Part shown: positions 37,510 through 64,000 of the stretch, one piece after another
Numbering within the stretch: the stretch's first letter is position 1
Layout of the letters: every line of letters starts with the position of its first letter
Source: Hymenolepis diminuta
Lineage: Eukaryota > Platyhelminthes > Cestoda > Cyclophyllidea > Hymenolepididae
Assembly: GCA_900708905.1 (NCBI GenBank)
Contig: CAADRB010000001.1
Coordinates: 3,673,929-3,737,928 of the forward strand
Length of the DNA stretch: 64,000 bases
Direction: 5' to 3'
The notes under the pieces: generated by a model
Seen by the model: the letters and a program-made list of their open reading frames with translations, nothing else
What the model was told of the DNA's origin: nothing
Database searches by the model: none
Translations under genes and position numbers: made by a program

Positions 37510-39420
37510 AACTGGGATATCGGACTTGTAGATTCGTAAGGGTGGCGACGCAAAATCCAAAATTTGATATTTTTCAGAAAATGACTTTAGATATTGTAGA
37601 AATCGAAGTTATTCCGATGAAGCAGCAAGAACGGAATAAATTAATTCTGAAGAAACGAGAGGAGCACTATGAATCGATGCCGAGAAAACACAATGAACGT
37701 TTAACGATGCTGCTGAAAAGCTTTTCCAAAACTATGAATAAGGAAACTGAAAACTCAGATATTTCCTCTCTAAATATCTGGTTCAGCGAACATGTGAGCT
37801 TCACTATGATCTAGAAGTAGATCAAACTTTTTACTAACTAACTTGAAATAAGTGAGAATGTTTTCCCAGGTGAAGCAAAGTTAGTTGGTTAGCAATTGCT
37901 GAATTTGAAGACCTAAAGGGTTTCATCTGAGAACAATCTCAGATCATACTTGCAACGAAACCATCTTGATTCTGTTTGAATTGTTTGGTGAAAGCCTTCC
38001 GGACTCCGAAAATGCTTAAATATCTTTCTCCAAAAAGCATGACGAAGATCGGATGACCTATGCTTGCCATCTAAATACTTGTTTTGAACTCTCCGATTTT
38101 TTCCTCCATTCTGAAAGATCATTCCAAATATCTCCTATTTGTTTGTGTTCTTCGAAAATTCTGTCCAACGAATATCTAATTTCAAATTCTCAGAATGATC
38201 GAACTATGTAATAAAATTATATTAGATGATATTGCTAATGAACGCATAAATCTGGACACCAAGTGCGACGGTGGTATGAATTAACAGATATCTGGTGAGT
38301 GCAAATATGTCAGTCGAATTTCCAGCGAAGCAGTGTCTCGAAATATTTTTTCTTCTTTAAACTTACTGAATGCCGGCTCTTTACTGATTTGCACTTTCCC
38401 CAATTACGTTCTTACAAATCTTACAAATGCAAATTTTTGCGACAAACGAGAACATAAGGGAACAATGTGCTGAACGAAACAAGAATTCAGAAAGGAAGAC
38501 GTAACTCAGAAAGTTTATCTAACAGCTCGTCAGATTACAGAATCAATAGCCAGCTCGAAGAAGAATATGAAGCAGAAGGAAAATTCACAAAAGGACCTCC
38601 AAGAGCGTGTTCCAAAAATGAGCAGAAAGAAGAGGCAGAGAAGGAAGCAGCATCTTGAATTAGTTTCTGCAACAGTCAATGAATTGAAACCAGAATTGAA
38701 GGTGAACCGTGTTAAAAAATCAGAGAGGGGAGATATTCTTTTGAAAAAAATAGCGTGTAGTAATTATTGTTGGAGCTAACAAGAACCGAGGCCACCAATT
38801 TAGGAGTTACCAAATTGTAGGAACTAATGGACCAGATCTTGATTGTAGAATCTAAGACTGTAGCTAACACCTAACAAAAATTTTAGATCAGAACTCCAAA
38901 AGTTGATTAGGCCAAGGTGTATTGAACAAACCACGATGTGTGTATGTGTGAGGACACGTGAAGATGTAAGTGTAGATATACCTTTAATGAAACGCGTTTA
39001 GACATGATGTATAGGAATTTCTGCCTCCTAAGAACATAAAGACGAAAGAATGCGAATAAAGAGTAATTTCGGAAAGTGCTTTGAGTCATCTTTCAAGTGA
39101 ACGCAGCATACTGGTCAAGGCGTCCAGAGCGAAAATCCCGAACAGAGAAATGTGTAAAGATGCAGTCCGATGAAAAATGGGAAGGAGTAACGACAGAAAT
39201 ACTTTAAGATGTTCTCTTGAACTTCTGGACTATCGGAAATCAAAAGCTTGATTTGATTACTAAAGGGACGAAGAAGCAGACTGAAGCTGAATAAATCATT
39301 TGAATGTACCCTTGAGGAAGGAAAGCTCGCTGGGGAAAAGGTTGAATCATTTACAGGACTTCAAGCGACCCAGAAGGCGAGGATTGAAAAGGGAGGTGTT
39401 GAAGCAGAAACATTATCTAA
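37510..39420 (+). repeat. Old diverged copy of the gag-bearing repeat (copy C)
   Basis: It matches copy A in order but is heavily diverged. CTGGGATATCGGACTTG at about 37511 matches the left end. TTGTTTGGTGAAAGCCTTCC at 37981 matches A near 31427. From there C jumps directly from CCAAAAAGCATGA to ATGCTTGCCATC, skipping the gag part that copy A has. AATGATCGAACTATGTAAT and the AGCAGAAAGAAG-rich part at 38200-38700 match A 32305-32850, and CTTCTGGAC at 39218 matches the right end. An extra 400 or so bases lie at about 38760-39190. Open frames at 37542-37814 and 38467-38779 are within the repeat, and I assign no function to them. Confidence 0.55.
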
Positions 39421-42176
39421 TGTTTGAAGAATATTTTGTTAACTATTTGCCCTCGAGAAAATAACATTTATACTATTTATATCTGGCATTTTTGCCTTAT
39501 ATTTATAATATTGGCCCGTTTTTATATCTCAAGGTCATGATTAAAGCTCGTTTAGTGCCTAATTTGCTGCGTGTGAACAAATCGGAAAATATTTGCATAT
39601 ATTTTTTTAGAAATAACTATAAAAATGTGTATTAATAAAAAGCGTAAACCAAGCAGTTACCTCATTTCTAGCGCAACACTTTCAGCGATGGTAATCATGT
39701 TTAGTTACATGTCATTGATTTGATTGTTCCATATATCTTTTAATCGGTTGAAATTATAAGGCCTGAAAATGAAACAAATCAATGTAAAATAATTCTGGTA
39801 GGGGGTGAATATCGTAAATAAATTCTCTTAAGATATACCAAGAACATATTTGCAACTCGAACGAAAGGAGTTCAATACCAGGCATTCGAATCCCAAAGAC
39901 AAAATTTAAGCTCTACCACACAGAAATGTGTTAAGTCTATAGAAGGTAGGGCTACCAGTTAAGATAGCCGATTTTCTCCTAGCTTTTCTTAAGGCCATGT
40001 CCTCTTTTTATGCTACCAAAATTCATTACAATAACAAGATAAAGAGTAAGGAGACAGGACAATTGTGAGTGGAGTTTATTGAAGGAGGACGAGGAATCAC
40101 GAGATGAGAGTCACGGATGATGTGTGCATTTATAATGGAGTTTATGAGGTTAACAGGCAGTGACGACCAGGAATTTGCTGACGAGACGTTGCATACATGA
40201 ATTTCCACCCATGTGAATCGTTAATTAGATTAGTTTGACCGGCGGTCATGGCAACTGCGGACCGATCGACTGTCGGATAGATATTGTCAGGACAGGAGAT
40301 TAATGTAATTGTGATCGTATTTAAAGTTTGCCCTCATCACTGGTTTAATTGGTGAGACAGAGAGAATACTTCAATTCGAGAAAATTCAATTTTCTTTGGT
40401 CAGTACAAATCTGTTTTAGGATATCCACAAGTACCGCTATTTTAAATTCTTTAAAGCTTCTCGTGCTTATTCCTTACCTGACTAAATAAGTTTGTGTCAT
40501 AAGTCTGACTTGGCTATGAGTAAACTCTCATTGGCTAAAGCTAATATCGCTAGCACCAGAACCCCAGGTCCCAACGAAATGAGATCTGAACTCATATTAT
40601 AATTTTCTCCGTGAATGATCCGACCAAACTGCATACAAGCACAGACGTTGGAGGAAGCTACACGTTTGAGTTACTTTGTAAGGTCTTACCTTGTTCGTTA
40701 ACATTAAATACTTATTCGATCTATCAGATACCAATAAGTCCTAGAAGGTCAATATGATACATAATCATTGCTAAATTAATCAAGACACCTAATAAGACTT
40801 TGTTGTGGTCGGTATGACATGATTAAAACAACCAATAAAGTTAATTCATATTTATCAAACTGTAAGATCTGGCTTTAAAGAATTAGAGGAATAACGGTAA
40901 GGCTCAATATAGAGAATTTTTCCAGAAAAATAGCGCAGTGCTTTTGCATTATGGAGGGGACCAATATGCCACAAACATGAAGAATGCTGGTGACATTATA
41001 AGGAGGCAGCTTTAGATAACTAACAAATAAATTTGAATCTTCCTTAAAATTATTAATTAATGATAGAGATAAAAGTTTTTTTAAATTAATACACTTTATT
41101 GTTATAATAAACCTAAATAATTCCAGTAATATTTCAAATAGCCCACCAAGAGGGGCTAAATAAGTGGAAGTGCATCTCATTTTTACATTTACGATTTATG
41201 GGAAATATCTCACAACAATCTGCAATTGATTAGTGTTATATATAAGGAAGCAATGAAACTGCTAAATAAAATCACTCTGATTACCAGAATTGGTCATTTT
41301 CCTCATATATTTTGAATATTTGCTAATCGGAAAACATTTGGTACAGTCAGAAATGTAATTTTGTCGAAATGATAAATTCAAGTTGTCTACCGTATTTCCC
41401 AGCCTTGAGAAATGAAAAGCCATCGCACATCTTAATTATTCGACATTTGAAAATTTGGTTCTTTTATTTGGCATGACTGACCAATCAACGCTTTCCTCAA
41501 GAGGGGATCTGACATAAAATGTTTACATTGGAATTGACATGCTGGTTAAAATTTTTGGAAAAATATAAAATAATGTTTATCATCGTCTTAGAAATGGAAT
41601 AAATCAAAATTAGTGGACTTGCTATTTTGTGTAAATCTACTTCAGTTAAATTGTGGCAATTATTACAGGATAACGTAAACTTAAACAGAAATGTAAACAC
41701 TGACTGATTGGGAAGAAGATAGATATCTTGTAATCGCTCCTATGTGAAACTCGACTATCTATATCACTGAATGTGCGCTGATGATTATTGATCTTTTGAT
41801 CCCTGACGTTGTAGACGAGCACATTGAAAATGGGACACAGACGCATTTACCAATGATTAATTATTTCAGTAATAAATTTCACACTTAATTCCTCTAAGTA
41901 CATTCATTGCGACTGACCGCACATGAAATTTTCATCTTGCATTTTAACACAGATAATGATACGCTCTTGAACGACAGAACATGGCACAGTATTAGAAAGT
42001 AGTTTAATCTTAAATTATTTCATAAAGCCCATAAAATAATACCCGAACCAAAACATAATTGATAATCTGAGAGAAGACAGGCAAAAAGATCATCATATTG
42101 CACATTTTAATGCCTTCTGTAGTCAAAGTACACTAGAATAACTATAATAACTTGATTAGCATATTTTAACAATAGG

Positions 42177-42198
42177 TATATATATATATATATATATA
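42177..42198 (+). repeat. (TA)11 microsatellite
   Basis: A 22-base perfect TA run, about 430 bp upstream of the SMARCAD1 start codon. It is likely to vary in length between individuals. Confidence 0.95.
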
Positions 42199-42627
42199 AT
42201 AAACCAACATTAATGGGATTTGTACAGACAGCCAAAGTAAGAAGTAATGGCGTTAGGAACAATAGTTCATATTCAAGTGAATAAGTGGAAGGATTCACAT
42301 CATGCTCTGCGATAACACAAATTAAGTTAAAACGAGTTATTAAATAAATAAAAATAGGCTTTTCTCTCACTTAAAATGTAAATTTTCCCAGTTAAATAAT
42401 TTGCGAGTTTGGATAAAGAGAATAGATATCTAAAAAAGTAAGTATTATGCATTTTAATATTTTGTTTACGCGCGGCAAACTTCTGCCATCTTACTTTCGA
42501 TTCTGAAAGGGTTTGCTTGATCTGCCAAAATATCGGTTTATTTAAGGCCATAATAAGTTAACATTTCGAGGAAAATTAATACAAAGGCGGTGGAATTTAT
42601 AAACCCTTCGATATCCTCGACTGTAAA

Positions 42628-56831
<14,204 letters not shown>

Positions 56832-56971
56832 TATGTCCCTCCTTCACCTCCACTGTCTGATTTTTCATACTTCCTTTATGTTAATCGTGTTAAATAGGAT
56901 TGATTACACGGCACCCCCTTACACCTCCCTTCCCCCCATTCTTACTGTAAATTCTCTTCATGTGTATTATT

Positions 56972-56977
56972 AATAAA
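56972..56977 (+). promoter_or_regulatory. Poly(A) signal of SMARCAD1
   Basis: AATAAA lies 141 nt after the SMARCAD1 stop, in TATTAATAAAATAGC. It is the first perfect signal downstream and fits a short 3' untranslated region. Confidence 0.7.
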
Positions 56978-57157
56978 ATAGCTTTTTAAACGATCTGTCA
57001 GTCTAAATAGGTTTTATTAGAAATATCCGGAGATTTTTTTAATGAGTTTTATTAGGAAAGTAGTGTGGGAGTGATGAATGCAAAGTTGCCTACTTTTCTA
57101 CTGCGAGAAGATCGTCATAGAAAATCATATCCTATTTCAAACTTGAAGTGGTTGTAT

Positions 57158-57320
57158 GCGGTGGCTTCGCTGTGGTTAACGGGCCCGTTTGCGAAGTGAA
57201 CGGAGTAGCCGATTTCGCTGGCTAATGTGAACCAATAGAGGGAGTGAGGTGGCTGATTTTTGAGCCTCTTACCGGTTTCTACCAGAGACAGATGTTTTAT
57301 AACCCTTTTCTAAATGCGTT
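57158..57320 (+). mobile_element. tRNA-derived SINE copy downstream of SMARCAD1
   Basis: GCGGTGGCTTCGCTGTGGTTAAC, GTTTGCGAAGTGAACGG and GAGTGAGGTGGCTGATTTTT follow the order of the SINE at 7410 (GGTGGCGGAGTGGTTAAC, TCTGCGAATTCAGGGG, CAGAGTGGCTAACTC). The head is diverged at box A. It starts about 330 bp past the SMARCAD1 stop. Confidence 0.45.
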
Positions 57321-58077
57321 TGAGTGTTAACAAATTAGGAAAGGGGATGGTTTTTTTATTCGGTTCATTTACTGAAGGTAAATTTGTGTCAAAATACGAG
57401 TCGGATCAGGAGATACATAATTTAAAGATGAGGGAAAGTGATTTATCAAGGTACCGATTAGAAGCGTAAGAAAATTTCTGAAGCTTCCGTTTCGACTGAT
57501 GCATCTTTGTTCCGTTAAGTTTGAATTTATTTTGGAATGCAGGATATAAGTATTCATGAATGAAGCTTTACATACATTTTGTTGGGGGCTTGGTCTAAGC
57601 AAACATAGACAGCTTATAAGGCATTATAGATGAATGAGCATTAAGGTCTTTACCAAGCGGCATAAAAGGATATGCAGATAAGAGGAGGCGACAATTCTGC
57701 CGCAATGACATCCATCCTCTCCTACGGCATGTGACCTGTAGATGAGTATATCTCGGTATGCTGGCTTCTTATTAGGCACTGTTCCCTAATGATGATCCTA
57801 TTGGTCTACTTACCAGCGTGCTAGCTGGTGAGGCTGCTTGCTTGGCCTACTTCAGATTCTTCGATAGCAACGTGACTTATAATTTATATTCACACATTCG
57901 ATATGACTGTTTTTGAAGATATTGACGCATGAGGAACGTGATGAAACTCTGAACTTTAGAAACTCGAAATAGTTCAGTTGGTTGAACTATTCCAGTGTGA
58001 TTACGTGGTGCAAGGGTTGTCTGATAGGTTTTGCTGTGGGCATTTTTGGAGGATTTGCCACTTCAAGTTTCTAAGTG

Positions 58078-59449
58078 TTCTTCTTTCAACATCTTCGTCT
58101 CTTGTGGGTGGCTAGGACTTGTTCGGGTGGGCAATGATGTTTCTCTCCTCGTACCGAGTTGGTATCACCAGCAATAGATGGAAGTTCTTTAGGGTGTTCT
58201 CGATTAGAAGTATGTAACTGCTCTCTATCAAATTTCGTTTCTCTAGTGATAATTATGGGCGATGAACCATTGCTGTCCGTTTGAGAAGGACCCGACTCTG
58301 TATTATCTCTCTTTTGTGATTGTGCTCCTTTAGCAACTCCATTCATCAGTTTTTAGCTGAACTATTTGCTAAATTCTAACTTTGGCTCCTCCATGCGCCC
58401 CAAGAGAGCAAATTTGAGGTCATTGTAAGATGTCGTGGACGGTGTTCCGAGAACATCATACATGAACTTGACTTCTTCTGGCTTTAGACTATTGAGGAGA
58501 CGGGCAAAGTGCACTTGTTTGGTGGTTATTTTGTAAGCACGGGACTGTGCCTCGAGAAATAAGAAAACATCTGGGACATAGAATCTATAGAATCTGGGAA
58601 TAGTGAAATCGTTTGCCATTGCAAATGGGAAGATTACGAGTTCTTACAGGGTCATCAGTTTGTTGGCTTGGTAGAGGTAAAACCGAAGTATTTTTATAGA
58701 GGATGCGAGGAAAGACTAGTATTGGGAATGCATAGATGGTCATCCCTCAAACTATGCTTGCCGTCTCAGTCCTATTTTTGAAGTCTGGTCTTGATTTTAC
58801 CGCCATTACAAGGCTCATTTCAAATGTGTAGTATTTTTGAGTGGTCTTCGAGAAAATGTTCAAACTGATATTTGTCGTCGGTTCCTCAGAATGATCGAAG
58901 AAAGTGATATAATTATATTAAATGATCAGACCAATTAATGCATAAATTTGAACATCAAATGTGAAAGTGCCATAAATCGGCAGAAATCTGTAGGAAACAG
59001 TTCTGCAAATTGAATTTCTGGTGAAGAAATTTCTAGTGAAACTGTGTCTCGGAATGTTTCCACTCTGTAGAACTCCAACTGCATGCCGACTCTGCAATGA
59101 TTTGCCCTATGTCCGATTTTGTCCGTTTAAATCTTGCACCTCCAATTTGTGTGTCAAATGAGGACATAAGGAGACAATGTACAGAACGAAAACAGGAATC
59201 AGAAAAGAAGAGTGTCAGCCGAAAGGCGAAATCAGCAGTCGGCCAGGTTGCAGAATCAATAGCCAGCTTGAATAAGGATATGAAGCAGAATGAAAATTCA
59301 CAGAAGAATCCCCACGAATGTGTTCCAATAAGGAGCAGAAAGAAGGGGAAGAAAAGGAAGCAAGATCTTGAAGTAGTTCCTGCAATAGTCAATAAATCGA
59401 AATTTAAATCGAAAGTGAAGACTGCCTAGAAGACAGAGAATGGAGATCT
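58078..59449. repeat. Near-identical direct repeat, second copy (1372 bp)
   Basis: It is the same as 31495-32866 apart from two bases seen near the left edge. Left flank: CAAGTTTCTAAGTG directly joins TTCTTCTTTCA, with no trace of the older repeat that flanks the first copy. Right flank: similarity fades after GGAGATCTA. This asymmetry suggests the second copy derives from a unit like the first. No inverted terminal repeats or clear target duplication were seen. Confidence 0.9.
58086..58619 (-). pseudogene. Ty3/gypsy gag fragment (DUF7041-like), second copy
   Basis: The first 85 codons are identical to the fragment at 31779-32036. After the same two stops the continuation differs from the first copy at two residues (His for Tyr, and Cys for Trp at the end). 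It has the same interpretation: a truncated retrotransposon gag without partner genes. Confidence 0.65.
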
Positions 59450-62400
59450 ACCTTTAAAACCAGACACGAATGATATAGTTGCGATGTTTAAATTTTCCTC
59501 AATTAACGGTGACGTAAATCTTTCCATCTGTTTATGTTACTCATTCTCATTAAACTCTGTACTTTCTCTTTTAGTTAAAAAATACATGACCACTTCATCT
59601 ACTGGCATACATTCTCCCTTTCCTAAGTCCTCTTTCAATAAACCCTGCTCAATGAAGGCCAGAATTTTCTCTCTATCTACTTATCGTAATGTAGACTGAT
59701 GGAAGAAAAAGGTATAGCCTGATGAATAGCTGCGGCAAACTAGTTCCCTTTTCCGATAGTCATTCCTTCTAAAATATCGACTCTATGGGAGAGGTATAAA
59801 AAGGATATCCATACCGAGGACTCACAGTAGGCTTTTAGAGCCCAACGGGGTGCCCGATTTCAAATATGAACTCTTCATGTTAATGAGATCGCGATAGGTC
59901 AATAGGTTACCTTACAAATAATCTATTAAATATCAATTTCATTAAGTGCCAGTTAATAAGCAAAATTGAAAAACTCACCTGCCTTGATATTTGGTAGACT
60001 ATCAAGCCAGATACAAAATTTACTGAAATAATCATCAGGTTGAGCATATTGATTTAATGTCTTTATTTACACCAATGGAAGTTATTCCAATGCGAATCTT
60101 TTTGCAAATGTTATTGTAATATCATTTTCACCATGGGAAAATGAACTAATTGGTTATATAAGCCCCCATCATTTTAAAAGTAGGCTCACAACCGTGTGAA
60201 TCAAAACGAAACACGCACGTCCGCGCGTAGATTGACGAATCAGCGAAAGATGAGAGGAACTCGGCCATTGGCGATATCCATCTTCAAGGCTTGTTGTTGG
60301 TGAAGTTAGGCGGACATGAGGCTGATGGCCACTTCCTCTGACTCTTGGTGCTCTTTGCCTCTTTGTCTCTATTTTCTTTTTTATAGATCTTATAGACTTT
60401 ATGCCCTTTAACATTTACTTGCTTTGTCTGCATGATGTGCTCCGATAGAGATCTATTTAAACCATATGTCTTATAGTTAACAGTAGGACCAATTAATGGT
60501 AATGGGGAGGGGATGGAAAAAGATAGAGTCAAGATATCCTTGATTTTTACTTCATAGGATTTTCGGATTCAGGTTGCACAGTATTTACTCAATGAGTTGT
60601 TCCCGTTCTCAAATTCAAATTTCACAATTTGTCTCCCTGGATTAGTGAGCAAATTTCTGTTCTATATGTCTAGTGCTTATTGACTGCTTAAGTCCCTCCA
60701 CTAAGAGAGAAGAGAGAAACTATTAACTAAATTTGACTTCTAAACGACCTGCAGAGGAAGGCTCAGTGAGCGAAAGCTCATTATATTTTTTGCAAAGTTC
60801 TCCTAGAACCTGATAGTGATTTTATCTGATTATGCCTTCGATGGTATTTCCATTGGCTAATCTGAACTAAATCACATGATATTTAATTATGGTCTAATAT
60901 TCTGGCAAGATTAAAAAGAATTGTCTAAATGTTCAGACCATAATGTCTGTTTCTAAATCCGGGATCCCTGGAAACCGGGGGTAACAACACGAGTCGATTA
61001 AATAAAATGATTAGAAGATCAGAGGCTAGGCGTTTGATTCAATGGGAAAAAGTGATCTTAACCTCTAGCAAACGTTTGTTGATGACTTTTTAATTTCTAT
61101 ACGAAAATATCTATTTGCGCCAACTTTCAGATGATTTCGATGATTTATAAAGAAGGGCTTATTAGAACATCATCAATTAGACTATCATCATTAAGTGTTT
61201 ATAAAGTTGATTAATCTCAATTTTCTGTATCTTCAAATTTTATTAAATACAAGGATGGATGGATGAGGATTTTAGAATTTCATGATCACTACAAATCCCT
61301 CCAATCGATCCTTTGAGTAAACAACGGAACATCTTTTTGCGATTAGTGAAGAGATAATAACCCACACTCCCATCAGTCAAACTTTCCTCCCATTTTCGCA
61401 AGTTATATTCTCATAACTATAGCTATGCATCCATTTGACAGACTAGTATGATGTATAATATTAAATGTACGCATATTAAGCGAAATGACTTATTATTACA
61501 AAGACAAATGTTGGAAGAAAAAACTAGTATATTTGGATGCCACATGAAGCGAGACCACAGACAAGCTGCATTAACAATTAATTTCTAACAAGTTGTGTGG
61601 CACACAATTATGTACTTGTAATGAATTTATAAAGCATCAAATAACTTCATAAACACAAAAATGGAGCTCATATCTACGCAGTTACCGTTTTATAATACAT
61701 CGCGCAACCTATTTGATGTTAGATGCAGCTTCCGAAAGTTTTTAAGCGCAAAAATTAACAGCATAATTGTTTAATGGCTAGCATTAAATTTACAATCTAA
61801 TAACAACAGATTTGGGGCTTTCCTGAAAAATGTTGAATGAACTATCTTATGATCTCGCTTTACCAGAACCGTGATATTTGAATTGCTCCCCCGGTGAATT
61901 ATAAAAGATCCTGCGACCAAGCTTTAATGAAGATGAGTTTGACGTTGTGATGAATTGTGTGTACCTTACAACTTTTTCGTGCTACTAGATGACAAAGTGA
62001 AATGGGAACAGTGTAATGCATTCCATCTATATTAATAAATGAATATATTGTTAAAATTAGGTGGGGCGAAATAAGATGCACTTCCTAGCTTATCTTGAGA
62101 GAGGTGGGGATGGGTCCTCTCCTCCAGAACTTCAACCAAATGAAATACTTTCAAATATCTCAAATCATGTATGTCTTGGGATGGGTGCAAATATCAATAT
62201 TCAAGCTATCTGGACCGAAACCGTAAAATTTTATTTTCCCCTCCTCTTGTAAATAATGTATACAAAAATTGTAAGTCCATATCCAACCCAAGCCTTTCCT
62301 TCAGATTCCCGATAAATAGACTAGTTAAAAATATTGCATGCACGATTATCAATCTAGAGAAAAATCTATAAGTCCTCCTGAATCTTATGTCAGAACTGTT

Positions 62401-63610
62401 TGTTGGGGCTAATATTAACATGTTTCAGCTATGGATGATACAAAAGGCTTTCACACAAACAACAGACAGATACTATTTTAAATTAGCAAGCCAAGAGTTG
62501 AGAACAATCCAAATTATGTTGAGCAACGGCAGTAAGAACTCAAGAGAGAGAGAGATAACCATGAGGAACGAGGGGGAGCTTGAGAGTCGAGCGTCTGCAC
62601 TACAAATTTTGCAGTCATTGCGAAAGAGGTGAGTACGAATAGTTGATCAATATTCTCTAACTGAAACACTTGAACAAGACAGTTTCCTCTTATCCAAAAT
62701 GATTTAAATTAATATTACTCAAAATGCCAAGAGATTTTTTGGGGAACCCTTCAAAATAGATGTTTGCTAATTTTTCAGTTTTAGTCAGATTTTACAAGTT
62801 GGGCAGAGGATGCTACGATCACATATATTTAATTGAGCTGCATTCTATTAGCCAAATAAATGCAAAAATTTTATTGGCTCACTTCTTGTCAATAATTGTT
62901 CACTTTGTAAAATGCTTTGCACGAAACAGAAAACTGAATTCTCTTGGAAATTTTCGATTTTTCCAAGAAATGGAGACCCGAATATAAATGAGCAGACCTG
63001 GTCTCACGATCAGTTCGTTTCAGCAGGAAATTGCTTAATGGAAACTCAAAAAATTCTCGATGTGGGGATTCCGATTAAAGGAATCAATACCATAGAAAAA
63101 CACTTCTCATTGGTGGACGCGTTGCCAACTAATAATTGGTCTGGATATCGTTTCAAAGACACACTTTGGTGGCTTTACGGTTGGAGATATGAATATTCCT
63201 CAAGGTTTGAGGGTTATTAATTAATTATGGATTTTATCCTATCCAACTATTATTTTGAAGTTTGCAAGTTTGTGAGCAAAGCTTTTGTTATTATTTCAAA
63301 ATAAAACGGGCGATTTGAAGATGTTAAATTAAAGTACGTGAATCTACTAATTTTAATTTTACCAGTGATACTGAAAATGTGCAGAACAATTTTTGCTATG
63401 GAACACAGTAAATCCAACTTAAGAAATCGAATAACTCTTGCAAATCCATTTTAGGTAAAATATATTTGGCTTAGTAAACCTGGTTATCAGATATCTTGCA
63501 ATTTTTCAAAGGTGCCTCAAGTCGTAACAAATATTTTAAAAAACTGTACAGCTTTAGAAGTGCTAAAGCAAAATTGTACAAATATTACTTCGGCTGTAGA
63601 GATAAAAGGA

Positions 63611-64000
63611 TGAATCCCTCCACGTCCCCGAGATTTCTATCTTACATCATCACCAATCACTAGAATTTAATTACTTCATCCTCATTGTGATGTGTGAAAT
63701 TGTCAACCCTATTGTGACCCCAGGCTCCCTACGGATAAACATCGTGTGCCCTCAAGTGGCCTATTCTTGTCTATCAAAAAGCTAGGTGTACCTCGGATGA
63801 TAGTTGCAGAGGCACAGCTCACTCGGCGTTGTTTTGGAACCAGTCTTGTTCATGCTACCCCTTTCTTTTCTACAACTGTCCCGTCCAATTAAAAGCACAT
63901 ATACAATTATGTCCTCACGCGCGTCTTCATCCACGTAACGAATATAAATTGCTTTTCAAAATACACACACACATAACATATGCACGGATTGTCGTTTGTC
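63611..64000 (+). repeat. LTR-like repeat, copy 2 (cut by window end)
   Basis: TGAATCCCTCC follows the purine-rich GAGATAAAAGGA, which would suit a polypurine tract next to an LTR. Blocks shared with 29054-29440 include AAACATCGTGTG, GATGATAGTTGCAGA, ACCAGTC and TATAAAT at 63943-63949. If a retroelement body exists, it could lie beyond the window. Confidence 0.5.

Larger units (their letters stand above)
37000..42627. other. Intergenic region before SMARCAD1
   Basis: It contains the diverged repeat copy at 37510-39420 and a (TA)n microsatellite at 42177. The stretch 39430-42600 shows only short dispersed-repeat pieces; for example ACCAATAAAGTTAATTCAT at about 40832 resembles a segment at about 50505 in SMARCAD1 intron 7. 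I find no gene. Open frames such as 40875-41180 minus lack any domain. Confidence 0.55.
57320..64000. other. Gene-poor right flank
   Basis: Apart from the direct repeat at 58078-59449 and the LTR-like sequence from 63611, I see no gene. Open frames at 62061-62252, 62387-62632 and 62912-63220 each contain a short ANIN or PNIN motif followed a few residues later by Trp, but lack a known domain and credible splice joins. A segment at 57757-57860 belongs to the repeat family seen at 14400, and 60530-60575 to the AAGAGTCTTA family. Confidence 0.45.

Overview
The window looks like nuclear DNA of a parasitic flatworm (Platyhelminthes), possibly a tapeworm or monogenean; the class is not settled. The reasons are AT-rich DNA, ordinary eukaryotic genes with canonical splice sites, very short 5' introns (30-38 nt) beside introns above 10 kb, a gag domain typical of flatworm Ty3/gypsy elements, and a mix of degraded transposons. 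No bacterial, organellar, rRNA or CRISPR signal was seen, and no intact tRNA gene.

Five protein-coding genes can be assembled exon by exon, all on the + strand. EMC5/MMGT1 (3610-4038) encodes a small ER membrane protein complex subunit. WDR53 (4043-6297) starts 4 nt after the EMC5 stop codon. GOPC (9135-35244) encodes a Golgi coiled-coil/PDZ protein and carries introns of 12.7 and 10.7 kb. A 157-residue protein of unknown function (35292-36999) starts 47 nt after the GOPC stop. SMARCAD1 (42628-56831) is a 12-exon SNF2-family chromatin remodeler of 1246 residues. Both very tight same-strand junctions suggest polycistronic transcription resolved by spliced-leader trans-splicing, a process known in flatworms; this is inference, not shown here.

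The rest is repeats. GOPC intron 3 holds a Ty3/gypsy integrase remnant (16864-17450) and a dead mariner transposon (20328-21561). GOPC intron 4 holds an LTR-like repeat (from 29054), a tRNA-derived SINE copy (30521) and a gag-bearing repeat (31255-33190). A 1372-bp block of that last repeat occurs again, almost base for base, at 58078-59449. A much older copy without the gag part lies at 37510-39420. SMARCAD1 intron 4 holds a non-LTR endonuclease remnant. All recognisable transposon coding remnants in the introns run antisense to the host genes.

The five genes do not form one pathway. EMC5 (membrane protein insertion) and GOPC (Golgi sorting) belong to the secretory route, WDR53 is a WD40 scaffold, and SMARCAD1 acts on chromatin.

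The stretches 1-3609, 6298-9134, 37000-42627 and 56832-64000 contain no gene I can support. They are AT-rich sequence with dispersed repeats.
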